A DNA stretch of 64,000 nucleotides from Sphingomonas sp. HF-S4 (lineage in GTDB: Bacteria; Pseudomonadota; Alphaproteobacteria; Sphingomonadales; Sphingomonadaceae). Positions within the stretch are counted from its first letter, which is position 1; each line of letters starts with the position of its first letter. Location: NCBI RefSeq assembly GCF_032911445.1, contig NZ_JAWJEJ010000001.1, positions 930,001 through 994,000 on the forward strand, read 5' to 3'. The notes below the pieces were generated by a model, which had not been told where the DNA came from, did no database searches, and worked only from the letters and a program-made list of their open reading frames with translations. The position numbers and the translations under genes were made by a program. Of the stretch, positions 51,042 through 59,229 are shown piece by piece.

Positions 51042-52451
51042 ATGAAGGGGCTATGGCTGCTGTTGGTGCTGGGCCTTGCGGCATGCGCGCCGGTCGATCG
51101 GCCGCGCGTGGATGCGGTGGAGGTCTGGCTGACCACGCCCGACAAGTCCGCGCTGCTCGCCCCGCAGCCGTCGCTGCCGCTGCGCACCGGGGCGGGGGCG
51201 GGGGACGTCATTACCGTCGATCCGGCGCAGCGCTATCAGGCGATGGTCGGCTTCGGCGCCTCGATCACCGACGCCTCGGCCTGGCTGATCCAGCGGATGG
51301 ATCCTGCCCAGCGCGATGCCTTGCTCCATGAGCTGTTCGAACCGGCGCCGGGGCTCAACTTCTCGTTCATGCGGCTGACGGTCGGGGCCTCGGACTTCTC
51401 GCGCAGCCATTACAGCTATGACGATCGTCCCCGGGGGGAGCGCGATCCGTCGCTGGCGCATTTCTCGATCGCGCCCGCGCGCGTGGACGTGCTGCCCACT
51501 GCCAAGGCGGCCCGTGCGATCAACCCGCGGCTCGCGGTAATGGTCTCGCCGTGGAGCGCGCCGGGCTGGATGAAGACCAGCGACTCGCTGATCAAAGGCA
51601 GCCTGCGCGAAGACGCCTACGCCCCCTTCGCCACCTATCTGCGCCGTACGATCCAGGACTTTGCCGCGCAGATCGGCCCGATCGACTATCTCAGCATCCA
51701 GAACGAGCCCGATTTCGAGCCCGACGACTATCCCGGCATGCGGCTCAGCCCGGCGCAGCGCGCGCGGATCATCGGCGACCATCTCGGCCCCGAACTCACC
51801 CGCGCCAGGCTCGGCACCCGCATCCTCGACTGGGACCATAATTGGGACCAGCCCGCCCAGCCGCTCGCCGTGCTTGCCGATCCCAGGGCCCCGCGCCACG
51901 TCGCGGGCGTCGCCTGGCATTGCTATGGCGGCGATGTCGGTGCGCAGAGCCAGGTACGCGACCAGCATCCCGGCAAGGACGTGTTCTTCACCGAATGCTC
52001 GGGCGGCGATTGGTCGAAGCCCTGGCCCGACAGCTGGGCGTGGACGATGCGCAACCTCGTGATCGGCAGCACGCGCAACTGGGCGCGCGGCGTGCTGATG
52101 TGGAACCTCGCGCTAGACGAGAAGTCCGGGCCGCATCTCGGCGGCTGCGGCAATTGCCGCGGGGTGGTGACGATCGACAGCAGGACCGGGGCGGTCACCC
52201 GCAATCCCGAATATTATGCGTTCGGCCATGCCAGCCGCTTCGTTGCGGTCGGCGCGCGGCGGATCGCTTCGGACAGCCGCAAGGACGGCATAGAGACCGT
52301 CGCCTTCGCCAACCCGGACGGTTCGCGCGTGCTGCTCGCCTTCAACGCGGGCAAGGCGACGGTATTCACCGTCGCCAGCGAGGGGCGCCATTTCGCCTAT
52401 GCCCTCCCGCCTGGCGCGGCGGCGACCTTCCGCTGGAGAGACCGACGCTGA
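51042..52451 (+). CDS. GH30 glycoside hydrolase lipoprotein
   Basis: A 469-residue GH30 enzyme (beta-glucosylceramidase, beta-1,6-glucanase and related activities). ATG 51042 follows GGAGAGAAATGCC. The N-terminus KGLWLLLVLGLAAC carries a lipobox with Cys15, so it is anchored to a membrane. Motifs: VGFGASITDASAWL, SFMRLTVGASDFS, VSPWSAPGWMKTS, acid/base Glu222 in SIQNEPDFEP and nucleophile Glu318 in VFFTECSGGDWS. A C-terminal beta domain follows. Substrate preference, probably a beta-glucan, is inferred only from the family. Its stop overlaps the start of the FHS transporter gene. Confidence 0.92.
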   Translation: MKGLWLLLVLGLAACAPVDRPRVDAVEVWLTTPDKSALLAPQPSLPLRTGAGAGDVITVDPAQRYQAMVGFGASITDASAWLIQRMDPAQRDALLHELFEPAPGLNFSFMRLTVGASDFSRSHYSYDDRPRGERDPSLAHFSIAPARVDVLPTAKAARAINPRLAVMVSPWSAPGWMKTSDSLIKGSLREDAYAPFATYLRRTIQDFAAQIGPIDYLSIQNEPDFEPDDYPGMRLSPAQRARIIGDHLGPELTRARLGTRILDWDHNWDQPAQPLAVLADPRAPRHVAGVAWHCYGGDVGAQSQVRDQHPGKDVFFTECSGGDWSKPWPDSWAWTMRNLVIGSTRNWARGVLMWNLALDEKSGPHLGGCGNCRGVVTIDSRTGAVTRNPEYYAFGHASRFVAVGARRIASDSRKDGIETVAFANPDGSRVLLAFNAGKATVFTVASEGRHFAYALPPGAAATFRWRDRR

Positions 52452-53713
52452 GCCGCGCGCTGCCTCGCGGTGCGGCCTTTGCTGCGGTCACGGCGCTGTT
52501 CTTCGCCTGGGGGTTCATCTGCGCGAACAACGATCCGCTGATCGCCGCGCTGCTGCGGATCTTCCGGCTGTCCTATACCGAGGCGCTGCTCGTCCAGATC
52601 GTGTTCTTCGCCGCGTTCGGGACCATGTCGCTGCCCGCGGCCGCGCTGTTCGCGCGATGGGGCCCGATCCCCACGATGACGGGGGCGCTTACAGCGATGA
52701 TCGCCGGGTGCCTGGTCGTGCAGGCGACCGTCTGGTTGCCCTGGTTCCCGCTGCTCCTTGGCGGGCTGTTCGTCCTGGCCGCGGGGATCGTCACGCTCCA
52801 GGTCGTCGCCAATCCGCTCGCCGCGGCGCTGGGGCCACCCGAGCGCAGCCACTTCCGCCTCACGCTGGCGCAATCGTTCAATGCGCTCGGCGTTGTCGCC
52901 GGAGTCCAGTTCGGCGCGCGGCTTATCCTCGCCGATCCGGCGTTCGAGGATGCCACGCTGCTGGCATCGGATGCCGCGCGCGGGCTCGCCGCGGTCCAGC
53001 GCGCCTTCCTGACCATCGCCGCGTTGGTGGCGGCGCTGATGCTCGCGCTCTGGCTTTTCCGACGCACGATCGCGGCCACCGCGCCGCCGCCCGAAGGCGC
53101 GCCGCGCATCGCCGACGCCTTCCGCTCGCGCTGGGCGTTGCTCGGCGCCGGCGCCATCGCGCTCTATGTCGGTGCCGAAGTCGCGATCGGCAGCGTGATG
53201 ATCGGTTTCCTGTCCGATCGCGCCACGCTCGGCCTGTCGCTGGCAGAGGCGGGAACCTGGCTGGCGACCTTCTATTGGGGCGGGGCGCTGGTCGGGCGTT
53301 TCGTTGGCAGCTGGCTGCTTACCCGCATCGCCGCGCCGCGGATGCTTGGCGCGGCGGCGGGGATGGCGATGCTGCTCTGCGCCGCGACTTTGATCCTGCC
53401 GGGTCCGGTCGCCGCGCGTTGCGCGCTGGCGATCGGGCTGTGCAACGCGATCATGTTCCCGACGATCTTCTCGCTGACCCTCGAGCGGTCGACCGCTTCG
53501 CCGGCGGCGACATCGGGCCTGTTGTGCGTTGCGATCGCCGGCGGCGCGGTGGTGCCGTTGCTCGTCGGCCAGGTCGCCGATCGCGCCGGACTCGGCTGGG
53601 TCTTTGCAATCCCGCTCGTCGCCTACGCCGGTATCCTCGCCTTCGCGGTGGCAGCGCCCCGGCCTGGGCGAACTCGCACGCCCTCGAAGCTCCTGCGCCA
53701 GATGTCGCCATGA
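52448..53713 (+). CDS. FHS-family sugar importer (FucP/GluP type), probable CTG start
   Basis: A 421-residue, 12-helix carrier. The frame has no ATG, GTG or TTG near the N-terminus of the conserved region; CTG 52448 overlaps the GH30 stop (CTGA) and has GGAGAGA 7 bases upstream, giving (M)SRALPRGAAFAAVTALFFAWGF, the expected family start. Other motifs: QVVANPLAAALGPPERSHFR, AQSFNALGVVAGVQFGARL, LGAGAIALYVGAEVAIGSVM and CNAIMFPTIFSLTLERST. It imports the sugar released by GH30. Readthrough from an upstream start in this frame would run inside the GH30 gene and is unlikely. Confidence 0.87.
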   Translation: MSRALPRGAAFAAVTALFFAWGFICANNDPLIAALLRIFRLSYTEALLVQIVFFAAFGTMSLPAAALFARWGPIPTMTGALTAMIAGCLVVQATVWLPWFPLLLGGLFVLAAGIVTLQVVANPLAAALGPPERSHFRLTLAQSFNALGVVAGVQFGARLILADPAFEDATLLASDAARGLAAVQRAFLTIAALVAALMLALWLFRRTIAATAPPPEGAPRIADAFRSRWALLGAGAIALYVGAEVAIGSVMIGFLSDRATLGLSLAEAGTWLATFYWGGALVGRFVGSWLLTRIAAPRMLGAAAGMAMLLCAATLILPGPVAARCALAIGLCNAIMFPTIFSLTLERSTASPAATSGLLCVAIAGGAVVPLLVGQVADRAGLGWVFAIPLVAYAGILAFAVAAPRPGRTRTPSKLLRQMSP

Positions 53714-53760
53714 TCGACCTGTGAGGGATATGGCCGGGCCGAAGCTTTCATCCGTAGCGC

Positions 53761-55224
53761 TCAGCCCACCGCAGAGGCGAGCGCTGTTACCGCAGCATCC
53801 GCCTCTTCGTCGTTAAGGCTGGCGAAGCCGATGCGCAGCCCGCGATCGGCGTCGGGGCTGGCCATGAACGAGCGTGATGCCGCGAAGCGCAGGTCGAGCG
53901 CCTGCGCGCGTGCTTCGATCTCGTCCATGCTCCTGCCGGGGAAGCGCAGCCAGAAAGCGAGCCCGCCATTGGGAAGGTCGAACTGCACCTTGTCGCCGAA
54001 CGCCTCGTGAAGGCGCTGGGCGAAACGCAGCCGGCGCTCGGCATAGATCTGGCGGACCTTCCGGGCGTGCCTGCGCAGTTCGCCGCTCGATATCAGCTCA
54101 GCCGTGGCGCGTTCGGTCACGACATTGCCCATGCCGTCGGTGAGCGAGATGCCATGCGCGAGGCTGCGCAGCAGCAGCGGGGAGCCGACGACATAGCCGA
54201 CGCGCAATGCCGGCAGCAGCAGCTTGGAGAGCGACCCGATATAGATGACGTGCTCGGGCGCATAGGCGGCCATCGGCAGCAGCGGCTGCGACGAGAAATG
54301 GAATTCGTGGTCGTAATCGTCCTCGATGATCGCGAAGCCGAACTGGCGCGCGAGGGCGAGGAGGCGCAGCCGGCGCGTCGGGCGGAGCGTGACCGTGGTC
54401 GGGAACTGGTGGTGAGGAGTGAGGAATAGTGCGCGGATGCGATGCTTGCGGCACATCGCTTCGACCGCGGCAATATCGATTCCTTCTTCGTCGAGCGGCA
54501 CTGCATGCACGCGCGCGCCGAGCATCGTGAATGCCGCGACCGCGGGCTCATAGGTGAGCGCCTCGACCATGACATGGTCGCCGGGGCGGAGCAGGGCTTG
54601 GGCGGTGAGGAAGATACCGTTTTGGCTTCCTCTCGTGATGCAGACATTTTCGGCCGAGACGTTCAACGCGCGCTGGCTGCGCAGCATTTCGGCCACGCAT
54701 TCGCGCAATGCGGGCAGCCCCAGCGGATCGCGATAGGCGAAGGTGTCGGAACCCGTCCGTGCGCTCACCGCATCGCGATAGGCATTGGCCAGTACCTTGG
54801 TGGGAAACAGCCGCCCGTCCGGGGCGCCTTCGTCGAGCTTGAGGCCGCTTCCCGCGGCCAGTGCCAGCGGGCGTTCGGGTGGCGGCAACACGCGATAATA
54901 GGTCCGTCCGATCGCTGCCGGGCGTGCGGGCGGCGGCGCAGGCTTGTGCACCGGATCGGGATAAACCGGCGAGACCAGGGTGCCGCGCGTTCCCGCCGAG
55001 CTGAGCCAGCCTTGCGCGATCAGCTCGTCATAGGCGAGCACCACGGTCTTGCGGTTCACCCCGATATTGGCCGCCAGTTCGCGACTGCTCGGCAAGTATG
55101 TGCCCGGTGCCAGCCGGCCGCTTTCAATGTCGCTGATGATCGCGGCGATGATCTGCATATAGGCCGGCGTGTCGCTGTCGGTATCGATCGCTTGGCCGAG
55201 CGTGAGGGGAAGGCGACGCAGCAT
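53761..55224 (-). CDS. MocR/PdxR-type GntR regulator with aminotransferase domain
   Basis: A 487-residue regulator. ATG 55224 has AGGACC upstream. An N-terminal GntR winged helix (residues about 18-80: DTPAYMQIIAAIISDIESGR, TYLPSSRELAANIGVNRKTV) is joined to a fold-type I PLP domain with GLPALRECVAEMLRSQR, ENVCITRGSQNGIFLTAQAL, IEDDYDHEFHF and the lysine motif YIGSLSKLLLPALRVGYVV. MocR proteins control vitamin B6 or amine metabolism, often of the divergent gene; here that gene is PaiB-like. Overall length is normal. Confidence 0.92.
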   Translation of the reverse strand: MLRRLPLTLGQAIDTDSDTPAYMQIIAAIISDIESGRLAPGTYLPSSRELAANIGVNRKTVVLAYDELIAQGWLSSAGTRGTLVSPVYPDPVHKPAPPPARPAAIGRTYYRVLPPPERPLALAAGSGLKLDEGAPDGRLFPTKVLANAYRDAVSARTGSDTFAYRDPLGLPALRECVAEMLRSQRALNVSAENVCITRGSQNGIFLTAQALLRPGDHVMVEALTYEPAVAAFTMLGARVHAVPLDEEGIDIAAVEAMCRKHRIRALFLTPHHQFPTTVTLRPTRRLRLLALARQFGFAIIEDDYDHEFHFSSQPLLPMAAYAPEHVIYIGSLSKLLLPALRVGYVVGSPLLLRSLAHGISLTDGMGNVVTERATAELISSGELRRHARKVRQIYAERRLRFAQRLHEAFGDKVQFDLPNGGLAFWLRFPGRSMDEIEARAQALDLRFAASRSFMASPDADRGLRIGFASLNDEEADAAVTALASAVG

Positions 55225-55231
55225 TGGTCCT

Positions 55232-55332
55232 GATATCGGTTGGAATGTCGATCGGTGAGGGGCCAGTCCTAGCCCCGCCGCGCGCTGCGGGCAAACCCTG
55301 GTTGGACCCGCCACGCTTCCGATATTGGTGGT
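55232..55332. promoter_or_regulatory. Repeated GATAT(C/T)GGT motifs in the MocR/PaiB divergent region
   Basis: GATATCGGTTGG (55232-55243) and GATATTGGTGGT (55321-55332) are direct copies matching at 9 of 12 bases within the 142-base gap between the divergent genes. MocR-type regulators commonly bind direct repeats, so these are candidate sites. Confidence 0.35.
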
Positions 55333-55366
55333 TTGATTATGGCCTCTCGTGTCTCAAGATGTTGGC

Positions 55367-55993
55367 ATGAACGCTTCCGATCACAGCAAGTACAGGACAG
55401 GTCCGTTCTCGAAATTCGACGCAGCCGACATCCGTGCGTTGATCGAGGCCTATCCGCTCGCCTGGGTGCTGGTGCCCGGCAGCGATGGCATGGCCGCGAG
55501 CCAGCTTCCGCTGATCGGCGAGTATGATGATGAAGGCCGGCTGGTCGCGCTGATCGGGCATTTGGGGCGCGCCAATCCGCTTGCCGGGCAGCTCGCCGCG
55601 AGCGGCCGCGCGACGATCCTGTTCGACGGCCCGAACGGCTATGTCTCGCCCGAGCATGCTGGGCGCCGCGACTGGGCGCCGACCTGGAACCACGCCCATG
55701 TGAAGATCGCCGCCGAAGTCGAGATCGACCCCGCGCTCACCGAGATGTCGCTCGACGTGCTGACCGATGCGATGGAGCGCGACCGGGCCGATCCCTGGCA
55801 CAGCGGCGAGATTTCCCACCGGTACCAGGGCATGCTGCAGGCGATCATCGGCTTCCGCGCGACGGTGACCGCGATCGAGGGCCGGTTCAAGCTGGGGCAG
55901 GACGAGCGCCCCGATACGCTTCACGCCGTTCTGGCCAGCCAGGGCAATGCCGAGCTGGTGCGCTGGATGCGGCGGTTCAACGAAGGGCGCTGA
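55367..55993 (+). CDS. PaiB-like FMN-binding split-barrel protein
   Basis: A 208-residue protein of the FMN-binding negative transcriptional regulator (PaiB) family. ATG 55367 is used; a GTG at 55349 would add six residues, and neither has a strong ribosome site. Motifs: FSKFDAADIRALIEAYPLAW, QLPLIGEYDDEGRLVALIGH, ANPLAGQLAASGRATILFDG, GYVSPEHAG, TWNHAHVKIAAEVEI and the C-terminal Trp-containing AELVRWMRRFNEGR. The name 'regulator' is historical; the fold is that of flavin-binding oxidases. It is divergent from a MocR gene, which probably controls it. Confidence 0.86.
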   Translation: MNASDHSKYRTGPFSKFDAADIRALIEAYPLAWVLVPGSDGMAASQLPLIGEYDDEGRLVALIGHLGRANPLAGQLAASGRATILFDGPNGYVSPEHAGRRDWAPTWNHAHVKIAAEVEIDPALTEMSLDVLTDAMERDRADPWHSGEISHRYQGMLQAIIGFRATVTAIEGRFKLGQDERPDTLHAVLASQGNAELVRWMRRFNEGR

Positions 55994-55999
55994 GCGCCC
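55985..55999. terminator. Short hairpin at convergent gene ends
   Basis: GGGCGC-TGA-GCGCCC overlaps the stop of the PaiB-like gene and abuts the stop of the convergent amidohydrolase at 56000. The perfect 6-bp stem lies in the only gap between the two genes; no T-run is present. Confidence 0.4.
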
Positions 56000-58900
56000 T
56001 CACTCCCCTTGGAACCATTGCCGCGGCAGCGGACGCTGGCGGGGATAGACTTCGCCCAGCGTTGCGGCGTCGTAGATCCGGCCGTTCTTCATCACCTGCG
56101 TGATCGCGCGGGCGTTGCGGATATCGGTTAGCGGATCCTTCGACAGAATGAGCAGGTCGGCATATTTGCCGGGCTCGAGGCTGCCGATCTGCCCACGCCG
56201 GCCGATATCCTCCGCGCTCTCGATCGTCGCCGCGCGGAGGATTTCGTGCGGCGTGGCGCCGCTGGCGGCATAGGCTTCGAGCTCGAAATGATAGCCGACG
56301 CCCTGGACCGTGCCGTGGCTGCCGATGCCGACCAGCCCGCCCCCGCGCCGGATCGCGAGCGCGTCGGCGCCGAACAGTGCCCAGGTCCGGTCGATCTCGG
56401 GCACCCAGGTGCGATTGCGCAGCCGCGTCTCGAGGATGCCGCGCGGCACGAAATTGCGCAGCTTGGGATCGGAGAGCAGATTGCCTTCGATCACGAAATT
56501 ATGCAGCGGCGGCGCGCCGCCATAGAGGATGGTCAGCGTCGGCGTGTAGCCGATCCGGGTCCTCGAATAGAGTTCGAGCACGTCTTTCCGAAGCGGCGTG
56601 ATCGGCAGATTGTGCTCGTTGCCGGCAAAGCCGTCGAGGGCATGCGTCAGGTTGAGGTTGAAGTCGCTCGCGCCCTCGGTCGTCGGCATCATGCCGAGTT
56701 CGGCGGAGGCCATCACGATCTGCTGCCGCTGGGTGCGGTTGCCGACCATGTACGCCTTGATGTTGCGCGTGCGGTAATGCTCGCGATAGCGAGTCAGCAC
56801 GGCGCGCGCGTCGGCGAGCGAGTTGATCTCGACGTTCGAGAAGATGCCGGGCCCAGTCGAGAAGGCGCGCGGGCCGAGCATCAGCCCGGCATCGATCATG
56901 TCCTGATAGCCGAACACGTCGATCGTGAAGGGCTGGACGTCGATCCCGCTGGTCACGCCGTACGCCAAATTGGCGAGGAAATCCCAGTGGTTGACGTCGA
57001 GGAGCTGGCGGCGGGTCTCGAACCAATGCGCGTGGGTGTCGACGAAGCCGGGGACGAGATACGAGCCGGATACGTCGCGGATCGCCGCGCCGGCTGGAAT
57101 TGCCACGCTGCCGGTAGGACCCACCGCGGCGATGCGTCCGCCGGTGACGACGACATCGGCGTTGGCGATCACTTCGTCGCCGCGCATCGTGACCGCGGTG
57201 GCGCCGCGCAGCACGACGCTCCCCTGCGGCACATCGCGCGGCAATTCGACCCGCGCCTCGACGCTGGTCGCCAGGGCCTCGGCCGATCCCGCCTTGGAGT
57301 CGGCGGCGACTTTGGTGGGCAGCGTCCGCAGCGTCGATCCGACCGACCAGAGGATCGTGCCGCCGTCGCGGCCCCAATCGGCATAGTCGGCGCCGACCGC
57401 GGTGATCTTGCTCGACGCGGTGATCGTGCGTGCCAGTTCGATCTTCTGTGGATCGCCGCCGAGCAGGGGCGGCACGTCAAGCAGATAGAGCTGCGACGCG
57501 GCCTTGACGAGCAACTGGCTGCCGTCGGGGCTCAGTCGTGCGTCCTCCGGGGGGATCGGCATGGTGGCGAAATAGCGGTTGCCGTTGGGGACGGTCAGCG
57601 AGACTTCTTTCCGGGTATCCCCGGCCGCGACACCCACCGAATGGATATCGCTGCCCGCCATGTAGCGCAGCCGTGTGCCGGTCGCGTCGAAGCCGAGCGC
57701 GCGTGCACCCTGTGGCCGTGCCACCACGCGCGCCGCGCCTCCGGCGATCGGCAGCACGACGATGTCGGTCGGCAGGCTCGCGCCGACTTCGCTCTGGACG
57801 TTGAGCCGCTCGGACTGGACGCCCCGCAGCACGGCGACGCTCTTGCCGTCGAGCGAGACCACCGGCTCGGTGTAGAAGCCTGGCTCGCTGGTCAGCTGGC
57901 GCGGCTTGCCGCCCGCGGCGGGGATCGACCAGAGTTGGCCGCCCTCGATCGCGGTCCAGGTGACATAGACGAGGCTGCGGCCGTCGGGAGTCCAACTCGG
58001 CTGGAACGCCATGCCCTCGACCCCGGTGACTGCGATGGGGGTGCTGCCGGGCGCAAGCCCCTGGACGTATAGCTTGCCTAGCGCGGCGAAGGCGGTGCGC
58101 CTCCCGTCGGGCGAAAGCCGTGGCGCCTGGATGACGCGGACGCGCACCGGGCCGGTCTCGTCGGGGACTTCGACGCGGGTGTTGCGTCCGATCGGCAGGT
58201 CCACGGCAGCCGTGAACGGCACCTCGCTGCGCTTGCCGCTCGCGATGTCGATGCGGGTGATCTTGCCACCGATCGCGGTGAGCACGGCCTTGTCGCCGGG
58301 CAGGAACGCCACGCGTGGGATCAGGTCGTTGTAATAGCCGCCCATCTGGGCATCGCGATCGACCGGGAAGGCGAGCCAGCGATCCTCGCCGCTGGCGAGG
58401 TCGCGGAGGCGCAGTCCGGTCTCGGTGCCCTTGCGGTTGGCATAGACCATAAGCCGTCCGTCATGCGACAAAGCGGGGCGCATCGCCGCTCCGGGATTGG
58501 CCGAGATGATCTTGTCCTCGGCGCCGGTGGCTAGGTCGCGCCGGACGATCTCCCAATGCGGCAGCGGCTTGTCCGACCAGAGCGAACCGGTCTTCCGCGA
58601 ATAATAGAGATACTTGCCGTCGGGCGAGGCGGCCGGGCCGATCACGTTGACGCGATCGTCGCCGCGCTCGGTGCCGGTGGGCCGCGCCTGGGTCACCTTG
58701 ATCCCGGTGCCGCCGCGCATGTCATACGCATAGAGCTCGAAGGCTAGAATCGAGTGGATCGTCCGCGAGACATAGACGAAGCGCCCGTCGGGCGACCAGG
58801 CCGGCGAGGTGTACAGCGCCGGATCGGTATCGGCCGAGAGTTTCCGGGCATTGCTGCCATCGGGGTTGGCGACCCAGAGATTGGTCGCGCCCGAGCGATC

Positions 58901-59215
58901 CGAGAGGAAGGCGATGCGCTTGCCGTCGGGCGAGAAGACCGGCTGGGTTTCGAACGCCTGGCCGGTCAGCACCGGGCGGGCCTGGCCGCCGGCGATATCG
59001 AGCGCGTAGATGTCGCCGAGCAGGTCGAACAGCATCGTCCTGCCGTCCGGCGAGACGTCGAGCGCCATCCAGGTGACTTCGGAGGTATCGAACTTGAGCC
59101 GCTCCTGTGGCTGGAGCGGCAGGGCCGGTGGAGGCGCTGCTGTCTGGGCCAATGCCGGGCCGCTCCCCAGGGAAAACGCAAGTGCGAACAGGGAGCAGCG
59201 CGCGGCACGGGTCAT
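56000..59215 (-). CDS. Periplasmic TolB-propeller/amidohydrolase fusion protein
   Basis: A 1071-residue secreted protein. ATG 59215 opens with a signal peptide (TRAARCSLFALAFSLGSGPALAQ). Residues about 45-650 are TolB/WD40-like repeats of the form 'PVFSPDGKRIAFLSDRSG' and 'PAWSPDGRFVYVSR', forming one or two propellers. Residues about 690-1060 are an amidohydrolase: a typical shell VVTGGRIAAVGPTGSVAIP, the metal motif VDTHAHWF (HxH), later His and Asp positions near NEHNLPITPLR and GSHGTVQG, and the end SLEPGKYADLLILSKDPLTD. The family is linked to peptide-like or lactam substrates. It lies 14 bases from the end of a TBDR gene on the same strand, so the pair probably works together. Confidence 0.9.
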   Translation of the reverse strand: MTRAARCSLFALAFSLGSGPALAQTAAPPPALPLQPQERLKFDTSEVTWMALDVSPDGRTMLFDLLGDIYALDIAGGQARPVLTGQAFETQPVFSPDGKRIAFLSDRSGATNLWVANPDGSNARKLSADTDPALYTSPAWSPDGRFVYVSRTIHSILAFELYAYDMRGGTGIKVTQARPTGTERGDDRVNVIGPAASPDGKYLYYSRKTGSLWSDKPLPHWEIVRRDLATGAEDKIISANPGAAMRPALSHDGRLMVYANRKGTETGLRLRDLASGEDRWLAFPVDRDAQMGGYYNDLIPRVAFLPGDKAVLTAIGGKITRIDIASGKRSEVPFTAAVDLPIGRNTRVEVPDETGPVRVRVIQAPRLSPDGRRTAFAALGKLYVQGLAPGSTPIAVTGVEGMAFQPSWTPDGRSLVYVTWTAIEGGQLWSIPAAGGKPRQLTSEPGFYTEPVVSLDGKSVAVLRGVQSERLNVQSEVGASLPTDIVVLPIAGGAARVVARPQGARALGFDATGTRLRYMAGSDIHSVGVAAGDTRKEVSLTVPNGNRYFATMPIPPEDARLSPDGSQLLVKAASQLYLLDVPPLLGGDPQKIELARTITASSKITAVGADYADWGRDGGTILWSVGSTLRTLPTKVAADSKAGSAEALATSVEARVELPRDVPQGSVVLRGATAVTMRGDEVIANADVVVTGGRIAAVGPTGSVAIPAGAAIRDVSGSYLVPGFVDTHAHWFETRRQLLDVNHWDFLANLAYGVTSGIDVQPFTIDVFGYQDMIDAGLMLGPRAFSTGPGIFSNVEINSLADARAVLTRYREHYRTRNIKAYMVGNRTQRQQIVMASAELGMMPTTEGASDFNLNLTHALDGFAGNEHNLPITPLRKDVLELYSRTRIGYTPTLTILYGGAPPLHNFVIEGNLLSDPKLRNFVPRGILETRLRNRTWVPEIDRTWALFGADALAIRRGGGLVGIGSHGTVQGVGYHFELEAYAASGATPHEILRAATIESAEDIGRRGQIGSLEPGKYADLLILSKDPLTDIRNARAITQVMKNGRIYDAATLGEVYPRQRPLPRQWFQGE

Positions 59216-59229
59216 GAAAATGGTCTTTC

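Noticed and set aside
51842..52447. Upstream extension of the second FHS importer through the GH30 gene
   Set aside because: The frame is out of phase with the well-supported GH30 catalytic region and codes an Arg-rich shadow.
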